This document shows, in pieces, positions 18,238 to 27,019 of a stretch of DNA of 64,000 nucleotides. The DNA is taken from assembly GCF_001613405.1 (NCBI RefSeq), contig NZ_BDCH01000019.1:1-64000 (forward strand), written 5' to 3'. This DNA is from Nocardia crassostreae. GTDB taxonomy: Bacteria; Actinomycetota; Actinomycetes; Mycobacteriales; Mycobacteriaceae. Position 1 is the stretch's first letter, and each line of letters begins with the position of its first letter. The position numbers and the translations under genes are program-made. The notes under the pieces are model-generated. The model did no database searches, was not told the origin of the DNA, and was given only the letters and a program-made list of their open reading frames with translations.

Positions 18238-18747
18238 ATGATGCGGGTCTCCGCACGAAGTGTTTTCGGCAATATGGTGCTCTGGTTCGCTGTCGCCTAC
18301 TGCGTCAAGTGGCTGCTCGACCAGCTGGCACCGGAATCGCGGCCTCGGCCTTGGACGGATATCGGGATATTCGCCGTGCTAGTGGTCTCCATCGTGGCGA
18401 TCAAGAGCTGGCGGTCGGTGCGGACCAGTCGGCAACGGGCGTCGAACATCCTGTTCCTACTCCGTTACGGCGCGCACGACGAGGCAATCGAGCCCTTGCG
18501 CGAGATGCTGCGCGAGTGTGAGGAGCTGCAAGGACCGACATCGGACAATGCGTTGTATTGGCGGCACCGTCTCGCCGATACGCTTGCGCACGTTGGGGAT
18601 ACCGCCGAGGCACTAGCGCTGGCAGCCGGCGCGATGTCGGGACGCGAAGCACTGCACGGGTTCGACCATCCGGAGACGCTGGAATCGCGGCAACTCTACG
18701 AGGAACTGCTGCGGCGCGAAGCAGGTGGGCGAACCGATCGAGAGTGA
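18238..18747 (+). CDS. Membrane-anchored tetratricopeptide-like protein
   Basis: The 169-residue product has two N-terminal hydrophobic helices (around residues 11-27 and 42-56). A helical repeat region follows (NILFLLRYGAHDEAIEPLREMLRECEEL, then YWRHRLADTLAHVGDTAEALALAAGAM and HPETLESRQLYEELL). It resembles tetratricopeptide proteins of actinobacteria but has only about two repeats. The start may be ATG 18238 or the next ATG at 18241; GGAGGGGGA lies just upstream. Function unknown. Confidence 0.72.
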   Translation: MMRVSARSVFGNMVLWFAVAYCVKWLLDQLAPESRPRPWTDIGIFAVLVVSIVAIKSWRSVRTSRQRASNILFLLRYGAHDEAIEPLREMLRECEELQGPTSDNALYWRHRLADTLAHVGDTAEALALAAGAMSGREALHGFDHPETLESRQLYEELLRREAGGRTDRE

Positions 18748-18764
18748 CCGTGCGAACTGCGCCA

Positions 18765-19949
18765 TCAGTCGGCGATCGGCGCACCGGCCTGGATGACGGT
18801 GCGCTCGCCGTTCCACAGCACGGACGGGTCGGTGAACGGGTCGCCGTCGACGATGAGGAGGTCGGCGACGCAGTCGGGGCGGATGCGGCCGAGGTCGGGG
18901 CGGCCGATGAGGTCGGCATTGACCGAGGTCATCGATTGCAGGGCGAGGGCGAAGCCGTCGATTTCCACCTGGAGCCGGATGCCTTGCAGCTGTTCGTCTT
19001 CCAGCGCGCCCATCAGGTCGGTGCCGAAGCCGACGCGCACCCCGGCCGCACGGGCCATTCGCACCGCCTCGGCACCGGCCTCGAGGACCTCGAGGTTCTT
19101 CTCGGCCGAGACCGGAGCCAGGCCGACCTCCTTGCCGCGGCGGGCAATAGAGTCGTAGGTGGCCAGGGTCGGGACCAGGTAGGCGCCGTGTTCGGCCATG
19201 AGGGTGGCGGTTTCGGGGTACATGAGGTTGCCGTGCTCGATCGAGCGGACGCCATTGCGCACCGAATGGCGGATGGCATCGGGCGAATACGCTTGGGCGG
19301 CAACATAACTGCCGCGTCGGCTCGCCTCGTCGACGGCGGCGCGGATCTCCTCGGCCGAATACTGCGGCACCCGGATCGGATCCGCCAGCGACATGACGCC
19401 GCCCGAGGTCATCATCTTGATGGCGTGCGCGCCGCGGCGGAAGCGGTCGCGCACGGCTACCCGGACGGCGTCGACACCGTCCACCACCTCGGTCATGTGC
19501 GAATGGCAGCCGCAGACATCGGAATCCACGCCGCGCGCATCACCGTGGCCGCCGGTTTGGCTCAGCGCCGCACCGGTGTAGAGGTAGCGCGGCGCGCTGA
19601 TGAGTCTCTCGGCAATGCCCCGCGCGAGTCCGGCGTCGCCGCCCGCCACATCGCGCACGGTCGTGAAACCGCGGCGCAGCGCCGCGGTGAGGCGGCGCGC
19701 CCCGGCCAGCGCGACATAGCTGGGCGCGCTGGATTCGAGACCGAGCAGATCGAGGGAGATGCCGTAGGCGTGGCAGTGCGCGTCGATCAGGCCCGGCAGC
19801 ACCGTCCGGCCGCGCGCGTCGATGACCCGCTCGGCCTCGAAACTGCCGCCGACGGCGACGATTCGCCCGCCCTCGATATGCACCGGGGCTTCGACCGGTT
19901 CCGCGGATTCACCGTCGAAGATCGCGGCATTGACAATCGACAGGCTCAC
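18765..19949 (-). CDS. Metal-dependent amidohydrolase (imidazolonepropionase-like)
   Basis: The 394-residue protein is a TIM-barrel amidohydrolase. Metal ligands are seen as HxH in DAHCHAYG, Lys in HAIKMMTSGG, His in SIEHGN and Asp in GFGTDLMG. The substrate is not known; relatives act on peptides and hydantoin-like compounds. The GTG at 19947-19949 is chosen because GGGAGC lies just upstream and the N-terminus becomes SLSIVNAAIFDG. The gene lies downstream of pdxS on the same strand, but a strong terminator separates them. Confidence 0.87.
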   Translation of the reverse strand: MSLSIVNAAIFDGESAEPVEAPVHIEGGRIVAVGGSFEAERVIDARGRTVLPGLIDAHCHAYGISLDLLGLESSAPSYVALAGARRLTAALRRGFTTVRDVAGGDAGLARGIAERLISAPRYLYTGAALSQTGGHGDARGVDSDVCGCHSHMTEVVDGVDAVRVAVRDRFRRGAHAIKMMTSGGVMSLADPIRVPQYSAEEIRAAVDEASRRGSYVAAQAYSPDAIRHSVRNGVRSIEHGNLMYPETATLMAEHGAYLVPTLATYDSIARRGKEVGLAPVSAEKNLEVLEAGAEAVRMARAAGVRVGFGTDLMGALEDEQLQGIRLQVEIDGFALALQSMTSVNADLIGRPDLGRIRPDCVADLLIVDGDPFTDPSVLWNGERTVIQAGAPIAD

Positions 19950-19990
19950 TGAAGCTCCCGAACGGTCGGCGGACAAGATCGCCTCCGAAC

Positions 19991-20024
19991 CTAGCAGGGC
20001 GGGCCCGAAGGCCCGCCCTGCTAG
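19991..20024 (-). terminator. Strong hairpin terminator after pdxS
   Basis: A perfect 14-bp stem CTAGCAGGGCGGGC (19991-20004) and GCCCGCCCTGCTAG (20011-20024) closes a six-base loop. It starts 26 bases past the pdxS stop on the coding strand and should isolate pdxS from the amidohydrolase gene. No U-tract follows. Confidence 0.82.
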
Positions 20025-20049
20025 CGCGAATCGCTTGTGCAACAGCCGA

Positions 20050-20952
20050 TTACCAGCCGCGCTCGGCGAGGCGGTGGGGCTGCGGGATCTCCTCGACATT
20101 GATGCCGACCATGGCCTCGCCCAGGCCGCGGGAGACCTTGGCCAGCACATCCGGATCGTCGTAGAAGGTGGTGGCCTTGACGACGGCGGCGGCGCGCTGG
20201 GCCGGGTTGCCGGACTTGAAGATGCCGGAGCCGACGAAGACGCCCTCGGCGCCGAGCTGCATCATCATGGCGGCGTCGGCGGGGGTGGCGATACCACCGG
20301 CGGTGAACATGACGACTGGCAGCTTGCCGGTCTCGGCGACCTCGCACACCAGCTCGTAGGGGGCCTGGAGTTCCTTGGCGGCGACGAAGAGCTCGTCCTT
20401 CGACAGCGAGGTCAGGCGGCGGATCTCGGCGCGGATGGTGCGCATGTGGGTGGTGGCGTTGGAGACGTCGCCGGTGCCCGCCTCACCCTTGGAGCGGATC
20501 ATGGCCGCGCCCTCGGTAATGCGGCGCAGCGCCTCGCCCAGGTTGGTGGCGCCACAGACGAAGGGGACGGTGAAGTTCCACTTGTCGATGTGGTTGGCGT
20601 AGTCGGCGGGGGTGAGGACCTCGGACTCGTCGATGTAGTCCACGCCGAGAGACTGCAGGATCTGGGCCTCGACGAGGTGGCCGATGCGGGCCTTGGCCAT
20701 GACCGGGATGGAGACGGCGCTGATGATGCCGTCGATCATGTCCGGATCCGACATGCGGGACACGCCGCCCTGGGCGCGGATATCGGCGGGGACGCGCTCG
20801 AGCGCCATGACGGCGACGGCGCCGACATCCTCGGCGATCTTGGCCTGCTCCGGCGTGACGACATCCATGATCACACCGCCCTTCAGCATCTCGGCCATAC
20901 CGCGCTTCACGCGGGCGGTGCCGATGGTCGGGGTGGACTCGGGCGTAGTCAC
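20050..20952 (-). CDS. pdxS: Pyridoxal 5-phosphate synthase subunit PdxS
   Basis: PdxS builds pyridoxal phosphate from ribose 5-phosphate, glyceraldehyde 3-phosphate and ammonia delivered by PdxT. The product is 300 residues. Active-site lysines are in VMAKARIGH and RSKGEAGTGDV, and the phosphate-binding GGIATPADAA is present. The GTG at 20950-20952 sits six bases after AGGAG, so I prefer it to the in-frame ATG at 20977-20979. It stands alone, with tesB and pdxT far downstream, and ends at a strong hairpin. Confidence 0.96.
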   Translation of the reverse strand: MTTPESTPTIGTARVKRGMAEMLKGGVIMDVVTPEQAKIAEDVGAVAVMALERVPADIRAQGGVSRMSDPDMIDGIISAVSIPVMAKARIGHLVEAQILQSLGVDYIDESEVLTPADYANHIDKWNFTVPFVCGATNLGEALRRITEGAAMIRSKGEAGTGDVSNATTHMRTIRAEIRRLTSLSKDELFVAAKELQAPYELVCEVAETGKLPVVMFTAGGIATPADAAMMMQLGAEGVFVGSGIFKSGNPAQRAAAVVKATTFYDDPDVLAKVSRGLGEAMVGINVEEIPQPHRLAERGW

Positions 20953-21189
20953 GGCAAACTCCTGTATCATCTGGGCCAATCGGATCGCTCGGAATCGAAC
21001 AACCCGATTCTAGGCGTCCACATCAGGCCACTTCATAGCCAGTCGGACACGACTGGACTGCTGCCGTGGCGAGAGTAGCCCGCATCACACCGACCGCCCG
21101 GCCGGACCGCGCAATACGGCTATTCCGCCGCTACAACCGACCGGCCGCGTCGGTGGCGAGCTGCCGACCAGGGCGGATACCGTTCAGGT

Positions 21190-21402
21190 ATGGATTCCGG
21201 CGAGGAGATCTCGGTGGGCGGCGCCACCGAGCCCGGGGACGCGCCACCGCCGGTGCGCCGCGGCTATCCGGACGCGTATTCGGTATGGCTGGGGCCGCTC
21301 CGCGAGGAACCCCGGCGGCGGTGGCCGCGCATCACCACGCTGATCCTGCTGGCGGTGTGGCTCGGGGCGTGGGCCGCCTATATCTGGCTGCCCGGCGGAT
21401 AG
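21190..21402 (+). CDS. Small single-helix membrane protein
   Basis: The frame encodes 70 residues: a proline- and acid-rich N-terminus, a tyrosine/arginine stretch (RRGYPDAYSVWLGPLREEPRRRW) and one C-terminal membrane helix (ITTLILLAVWLGAWAAYIWL). Codon use fits the genome. No family is recognised. It lies alone between pdxS and the acyl-CoA dehydrogenase remnant. Confidence 0.6.
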   Translation: MDSGEEISVGGATEPGDAPPPVRRGYPDAYSVWLGPLREEPRRRWPRITTLILLAVWLGAWAAYIWLPGG

Positions 21403-21458
21403 ATCTCGAGTCGGATGCGGCTCGAACCCGCGGCGAACGCGCCGCATAGTTCTGCGGT

Positions 21459-22589
21459 ATGACGATCACCGAATCCGTAACCCCCGCCACCGACTGGGTC
21501 GCCGCGGCCGCGGCCGTCGGAGCCGAATTGGCCGATGCCGTCGCCGAGCGTGATCGCAGCGGTGAGCTGTCGCTTCCGGCCTACGATCTGCTCCGGTCCT
21601 CGGGGCTGAGCCGGGCGCTGGTGCCCGCCGAGGCGGGCGGCGGCGGGGCCAGTCATCGCGACATTGGCGATGTGCTGCGGGAGCTGGGCCGCCACGATCC
21701 GTCGACGGCGGTGGCGTTCGCCATGCATTCGCATCTGGTGGCATTGCAGGTGTGGCGGCACAAGCACGGGATGGATGCGAGCGCCGTATTCGAGAAGGTG
21801 GTCGGCGGCGCGATTCTGGCCAGTACCGGCGCTTCGGACTGAGTGGAGTCCAATGGCAGCGCCGTCCGGGTGGAGGGGGGCTATCGGGTGAGCGCGCGCA
21901 AGGCCCCGGCGAGCGGGTGCGAGGCCGGGAATGTGGCGGTGACAAGTATTCGCTGGGAGTCGCCGGACGGGCCGCAGGTGCTGCACTGCGCGATTCCCTT
22001 GAGCGCGCCCGGGGTTCGGATCGACAAGACTTGGGACACAATCGGTTTACGGGCGAGTGGATCGCACACCATTGTGTTCGAGGATGTCTTCGTGCCGGAT
22101 GCCGCGATCTCGCTGATCCGCCCGGCCGATGTGTGGCCGCCGATTCTCAATTCGGTGATCGGCGCGGCCCTGCCGCTGGTGATGGCGGCCTATCTCGGAA
22201 TCGCCGACCGCGCCGTGGAATTGGTGGCGAAGGTGCTGGCGGGCCGCACCGAACCGCATATGGTGGCGCTGGCCGGGGAGATGATGAACGCCTACACCAC
22301 GGCCGCGGATCTGATCGGCGCCATGTTCACCGATGCGGACGATCTCCGTTTCGGCAATACCGATGCCTTCGCCGCCCGCACTCTCAGCCGAAAGACCGTG
22401 GCGGCCGATTCACTGGTCGCCACGGTCCGCCTGGCCATCGAAACCGTCGGCGGCGCAGGCTATTCCCGTTCACTGCCATTGGAGATGTGGTACCGCGACA
22501 TCCACGGTTGCCTGTTCCATCCCCTCCCCCGCGCCAAGCAGACTCGCTTCACCGGACATGTCCTGCTCGGACACAGCCCGCTCGGCTGA
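21459..22589 (+). pseudogene. Acyl-CoA dehydrogenase interrupted by an in-frame TGA
   Basis: Reading through one stop gives a 376-residue acyl-CoA dehydrogenase-like protein. The N-terminal helical domain ends ILASTGASD at 21839, TGA occupies 21840-21842, and the same frame continues VESNGSAVRVEGGYRVSARKA, which is the normal transition into the middle beta domain. The C-terminal helical domain, with RLAIETVGGAGYSRSLPLE, is complete. TGG (Trp) changed to TGA by one G-to-A step fits the alignment. The N-terminal piece alone lacks the flavin site, so the gene is probably dead unless the stop is read through. Confidence 0.85.
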
Positions 22590-22593
22590 CCGG

Positions 22594-22686
22594 TCAGCGC
22601 CAGCCGACCACCAACATGGTCGCCCAGTACTCCGCACCCGAGGGTCCCAGATACGGCACCAGGAAGTCATACAGCAGGTAGGACAA
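22594..22686 (-). CDS. Possible 30-residue membrane micro-protein
   Basis: A TTG-started frame encodes SYLLYDFLVPYLGPSGAEYW then ATMLVVGWR. A perfect GGAGG (22696-22700) lies nine bases upstream, the ideal spacing. An in-frame GTG at 22690-22692 is too close to that site. The peptide is hydrophobic and aromatic, and it is not a shadow of a known gene. I know no family for it, so the call rests on the ribosome binding site and hydrophobicity. Confidence 0.35.
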   Translation of the reverse strand: MSYLLYDFLVPYLGPSGAEYWATMLVVGWR

Positions 22687-22826
22687 AACCACTCACCTCC
22701 ACACAAGGGTTCGCCCTCCTGCGAACCGCCACCGACCCTAACCGACGCGGGCAGCCGTCACATCTCGATCAAAAGAACCGACCGCCCCTGACTCTGTTCC
22801 CGCGCGCCGGAGGCGCAAACCTGCGA

Positions 22827-24456
22827 TCAGTCCCAGCGGTCCAGGGTGTAGCGCACGCGGATGCCGCCGGAGGTGACGCGGAAGGTGTGGCCGAGGGTGC
22901 CGCCCTTGGCCATGAGCAGGCCGCAGACTTGTGCCTCGTTCTTGCCCGCGACCACGGCGTCCTTGGCGTATGCCTCGAGGGTCTTTCGGATTTCGTGCAG
23001 GTCGGTGCTGAGGAATTCCGGGAAGAAGCCCGCGCCGTTGGTGTAGGCGGTGTCGGTCGCGCCCGCCAGGGCGAACAGCACCGCTTGTTCGCGGGCGGTG
23101 CGATCGGCCTCGACGTGCCAGGTCGCGGGGTGCGGGATGATCGCCGTCACCGGGCAAAACTCGCCCGGCCGCAAACCCCATTGCTTGGCCGGGGAGCCGT
23201 TGACGTAGAGGTACCAGGTGACCGGGTTGCGGCGGTCGAGCTTGTCCCACTGCACGATCGGCGGGGCATCCGGATTCGCGGCGGTCACCATGGCCCCGTA
23301 ACTCGTGACGCCCGTGGGCACCTCGAATTCGATGCGCTCCGCGGTCGGCAGTACGGTGCGCTGGAACTTCTCCCAGGTCATGACCACCGGATCGGCATCC
23401 AGATCGCCGCTGCCGCGCTTCTTTCCGGCCGTCGCGAGATGCCCGAAAACACCGCTCGCGGAACGGGGTTCGTCTCGCCGCTCGGGCGACCACATCGGCT
23501 GCACATCGTCCAGCCGGGCGAACCGCCGCTCCAGTGATCCCGCCGCCCGCAACTCACCGATGACCCGCTCCGCCCGCGCGATCATGGCCGCGGTCGGGGC
23601 AGCGGTCGGCCGCCGATACTGCAGCGGATGCATCTTCTCCGCGAACCGCTGCTTCACGCTCTCGTACGGCAGCCCCGCGGCGAGATCGGTGAGCAGCGTG
23701 CCGATCATCCCGCTCTTCACATGGCAGTACCCGGCGGGCGCGGTAGCCGCCGCCAGCCACACGAGATTGTCCCGCCGCCGCTGCGCCGCCCCGTCGCGCC
23801 CGCGCACCGCCTCGAGTCGCTCGTGCAATTCCAGCAACCACGTCCCCGCCCCGAGAATCGCATCCGACCGATACAGCTGCTCCGTACGCAACAGCGCCAC
23901 AGCCTTTTTCACGACATCACGCGGGAACTCCGCGACAGCGCGCACGAGCGTTTCCCGATCGGCGTTCTTGGCCGCGACGTACTGAAACGTGGTCGCCACC
24001 GCCGAGGGCCGATGCACCATCCCCTCGGGCGGCGTCACCGCGAGATGCGTCCACTCCCCCCCGCTCACCGCACCCCCAACTCGTCTCCTGCGACCGGAAC
24101 ACCGACCCGACGGGTCTACGCTCGACCTCCGCCGCCACCGCCCCGACAGCCCGCTCATACCGCGGCGGAACCCCGTTCACCGCCCACAACGCAGACTCGG
24201 CCCGCCCATCCGCACCGACCACCACGAGCCCGCCGAACCGCCGCACGAAGGCACGGCAAGTCCCGCAAGCATTCTCAGCCGCGAGCTCGGGCGTGAGCGC
24301 CTCGAGAAACACCTCGAACAGTCCCCCGGTATCGACGGTGAACAGCTCCCCGCCCGCGCCAACGGCCGCCCGAAACCGCTCCCGCACCGCAGCGAGAAAC
24401 TCGTCCTACCGATCGTCGATGGGCCGCGGAACACTCCCCGCAGTCTGCATGGTCAT
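22827..24456 (-). pseudogene. Conserved hypothetical gene broken by a TAG codon and a G7-run frameshift
   Basis: From ATG 24454-24456 the frame reads about 16 residues, meets TAG at 24406-24408, then continues in frame DEFLAAVRERFRAAVGAGGELF and on through CGTCRAFVRRFGGLVVV. At a run of seven G (24056-24062 on this strand) the frame is lost; with six G it would continue EWTHLAVTPPEG into the long 3 prime part ending at 22827. The restored product would be about 540 residues. I do not know the function; the N-terminal CxxC resembles a metal or redox site. CAG changed to TAG explains the stop. Confidence 0.75.
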
Positions 24457-24529
24457 AGTGGCTGTCGATCCTCCCTATCCACCCGAAGCCCGAGACTAAC
24501 CGCCAACGGCACTTGATTTCCCCCGCATT

Positions 24530-24952
24530 TCACTCCGGAACGGGCGTAAGGCGTTCGTAGCAGTCGTAGTTCCGCTGGGCGACGATCTTGCCGTCGCGGA
24601 ATTCGAGGATGGCGGCGATATGCGCGCGGAGGGTGTGACCTGCGGGGAGGTCGCCGAGGGGGATGGCTGTCGTGCCGGTCCAGAGGACTTCCAGGGCCAC
24701 CTGGTTGTCCATGGCGATGGCGTTGCGGACCTCGAAACTCTGACTGCTCAGGGTTTTTCGGCCTGCGGCCGAGGCGGCACAGAGAGCGGGGAGGTCGCGG
24801 GTGTTGCCGTCCGGGAAGAGGGCGTTGGGGAGTTCGTGGTGGGTGGCTTCGGGGTGGAAGAAGACGGCGAGGTCGTCGCCGGTCGCGAATTCGGCGACGG
24901 CCCGGTGGTAGCGGATGGCGATGTCGATATTGGGGTGCTGCTGCGCTGGCAT
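24530..24952 (-). CDS. SnoaL-like (NTF2-fold) protein
   Basis: The 140-residue protein has the NTF2-like layout: an N-terminal helix pair (IAIRYHRAVAEFATGDDLAVFFHPEATH) and the C-terminal strand IAAILEFRDGKIVAQRNYDCYERL, typical of SnoaL and ketosteroid-isomerase-like proteins. The ATG at 24950-24952 is chosen because it lies beside the palindromic operator and gives the usual length. It is divergent from a MarR gene that very likely represses it. The substrate is unknown. Confidence 0.83.
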   Translation of the reverse strand: MPAQQHPNIDIAIRYHRAVAEFATGDDLAVFFHPEATHHELPNALFPDGNTRDLPALCAASAAGRKTLSSQSFEVRNAIAMDNQVALEVLWTGTTAIPLGDLPAGHTLRAHIAAILEFRDGKIVAQRNYDCYERLTPVPE

Positions 24953-24970
24953 ATCCACAACGATAGTTGC

Positions 24971-24984
24971 ACAACCATGGTTGT
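24971..24984. promoter_or_regulatory. Perfect palindromic operator between the SnoaL-like and MarR genes
   Basis: ACAACCATGGTTGT is a perfect 14-bp palindrome, extended on both sides to TTG(C)...CAA. It lies in the 50-bp gap between the two divergent start codons. MarR proteins bind such sites and usually autoregulate. The site is close to both starts, so a bound dimer would block both genes. Confidence 0.75.
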
Positions 24985-25002
24985 CAATGATGTAGTTGGT
25001 CC

Positions 25003-25485
25003 ATGACACGCACACTCGACCCGAGGGAGCTCGATACCGGGAGTCTTGCCCTGTTCGTCGGGCAGGCCGCCGCGGCGGTGGTTCAGGAGCGACTCAGCGC
25101 GCAGGGGTTCGGGGATCTGCGGTTTTCGCACGGGTATGTGTTTCAGCATCTGATCGACGGGGAGCCGACGGTCGGTGAGCTGGCCGCGCGACTGGGGGTG
25201 ACGCAGCAGGGGGCTTCGAAATCCGTCGTGGAACTCGAGAATCTCGGGTACTGCGAGCGGGTGCCCGATCCGGGCGATGCGCGTATTCGGCGGGTGCGCC
25301 TCACCGATCGGGGGCGGGCGGGAGTGGAGGCGGCGCGGCAGGCTCGCGCGGACCTGGACCGGCGGCTGGGCGATGCGTTCGGCGCGGAGCGGCTGGCCGA
25401 ACATCGGAGCCTGCTGGCGGAACTCTTGCACGAACTCGGTGGAACCGCGGCCGTGGAACGCCGCGCGGTGCGACCACCGCGATAA
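25003..25485 (+). CDS. MarR family transcriptional regulator
   Basis: The 160-residue protein has the MarR winged helix: LAARLGVTQQGASKSVVELENLGYCERVPDPGDARIRRVRLTDRG, covering the recognition helix and the wing. No ribosome binding site is visible before the ATG, so the message may be nearly leaderless. It is divergent from the SnoaL-like gene, with a palindromic operator between. The ligand is unknown. Confidence 0.92.
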   Translation: MTRTLDPRELDTGSLALFVGQAAAAVVQERLSAQGFGDLRFSHGYVFQHLIDGEPTVGELAARLGVTQQGASKSVVELENLGYCERVPDPGDARIRRVRLTDRGRAGVEAARQARADLDRRLGDAFGAERLAEHRSLLAELLHELGGTAAVERRAVRPPR

Positions 25486-25743
25486 TCCCGGCGGTACAAG
25501 CGAACACCACGCTGCTAGGCTGCGGGCATGTCCATTGCCGTTCGCCTCGCCCGTGGTTGCCGCCCTCGCGGCTGCCGGGCGCCTGCGCGGCGGGTGCATG
25601 GGCGTCGGGTGCGGTATGTGATCGGGTCGGAACCCGGTCAGGTCAATGGGATGCGATGGCTTTGCGCGCCGCCTCGCGGCTGCGCGTCTTCGTAACCCAT
25701 AAACCATTCAGACCGCCGGGGCGCAGTGCTCCGGCGTAGGAGC

Positions 25744-27019
25744 ATGCCGACAATGAATAGTGAGTTCTTTGTTCCGGATCCGGAGGGGCGAATCCCCGGG
25801 GCGGACGGATATTTCGGGAAATTCGGGGGGAAGTTCATTCCGGAGGCGTTGGTCGCCGCCGTGGACGAGGTCGCGGCGGCGTACGACAAGGCGAAGGTGG
25901 ATCCCGGGTTCGTCGCCGAGTTCGAGGGGCTGTTGCGGCATTACGCGGGGCGGCCCAGTGCGCTGACCGAGGTGGCGCGGTTCGGTGAATATGCCGGTGG
26001 GGCACGGGTTTTCCTCAAGCGGAAGGATTTGAATCACACCGGGTCGCACAAGGTGAACAATGTGCTGGGGCAGGCGCTGCTGACCAAGCGGATGGGTAAG
26101 ACGCGGGTGATCGCGGAGACGGGGGCCGGATCGCACAGGGTGGCGACGGCCACGGCGTGCGCGCTGTTCGGGCTCGACTGCACGATCTATACTCGACTGC
26201 ACGATCTATATGGGCAAGGTCGATACGCAGCGGCAGGCGCTCAATGTGGCGCGGATGAAAATACTGGGGGCCGAGGTGATTCCGGTGACGTCCGGGTCGC
26301 GGACGCTCAAGGATGCGATCAACGAGACATTCCGGGATTGGGTCGCCAATACCGAGACCACGCATTACATCTTCGGCACGGTCGCGGGGCCGCATCCGTT
26401 TCCGGCGATGATTCGCGATTTCCAGCGGGTGATCGGGGTGGAGGCGCGACGGCAGATGCCGGAGCGCACCGGACGGTTGCCGGATGCGGCGATCGCCTGT
26501 GTGGGTGGCGGATCGAATGCGATCGGCTTGTTCCATCCCTTCCTCGCGGACGAGAGTGTGCGGCTGATCGGTTGTGAGGCAGCCGGATTCGGCGTCGAAT
26601 CCGGCCGTCACGCGGCATCGATCTCGGCGGGCGAGCCCGGGATTCTGCACGGCTCGCGCTCCTGCGTCCTACAGGACGAGGAGGGGCAGATCACCGAAGC
26701 CCATTCCATCTCGGCGGGACTCGACTACCCGGGCGTCGGACCGGAGCACTCCCATCTCCACGACATCGGCCGCGGCGAATACCGGCCGATCACCGATGCG
26801 GCGGCCATGGAGGCCTTCCGTCTGCTGTCCGTCACCGAGGGCATCATTCCCGCCATCGAGAGCGCACACGCCCTCGCCCGAGCCCTCGAGGTGGGCCGGG
26901 AACTGGGTGAGAACGGCCTGATCCTGGTGAATCTGTTCGGTCGCGGCGACAAGGATATGGAAACGGCCACAACCTATTTCTCTCAGCGGAGCACCACCGA
27001 AGGGACCGATGCCGCATGA
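25744..27019 (+). pseudogene. trpB: Tryptophan synthase beta chain, frameshifted by a 19-bp tandem duplication
   Basis: TrpB condenses indole and serine to tryptophan using PLP. The first part (from ATG 25744 or 25753) is normal, with the PLP lysine in HTGSHKVNN. At 26173-26210 a 19-bp unit is repeated exactly, which shifts the frame; removing one copy restores GLDCTIYMGKVDTQRQALN, the family sequence. The rest, with GGGSNAIG and the C-terminus, is intact in the second frame and overlaps trpA as ATGA. As it stands the product would be truncated and inactive. The 258 bp upstream show no trpC and no convincing Trp leader. Confidence 0.93.
26173..26210 (+). repeat. Exact 19-bp tandem duplication inside trpB
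   Basis: CTCGACTGCACGATCTATA occurs twice with no gap, at 26173-26191 and 26192-26210. Nineteen is not a multiple of three, so the duplication frameshifts trpB. It looks like a replication-slippage product. Precise loss of one copy would restore the gene. Confidence 0.97.

Noticed and set aside
25490..25740. A tryptophan leader peptide or attenuator before trpB
   Set aside because: Small frames here contain at most one Trp codon and no convincing terminator/antiterminator pair.
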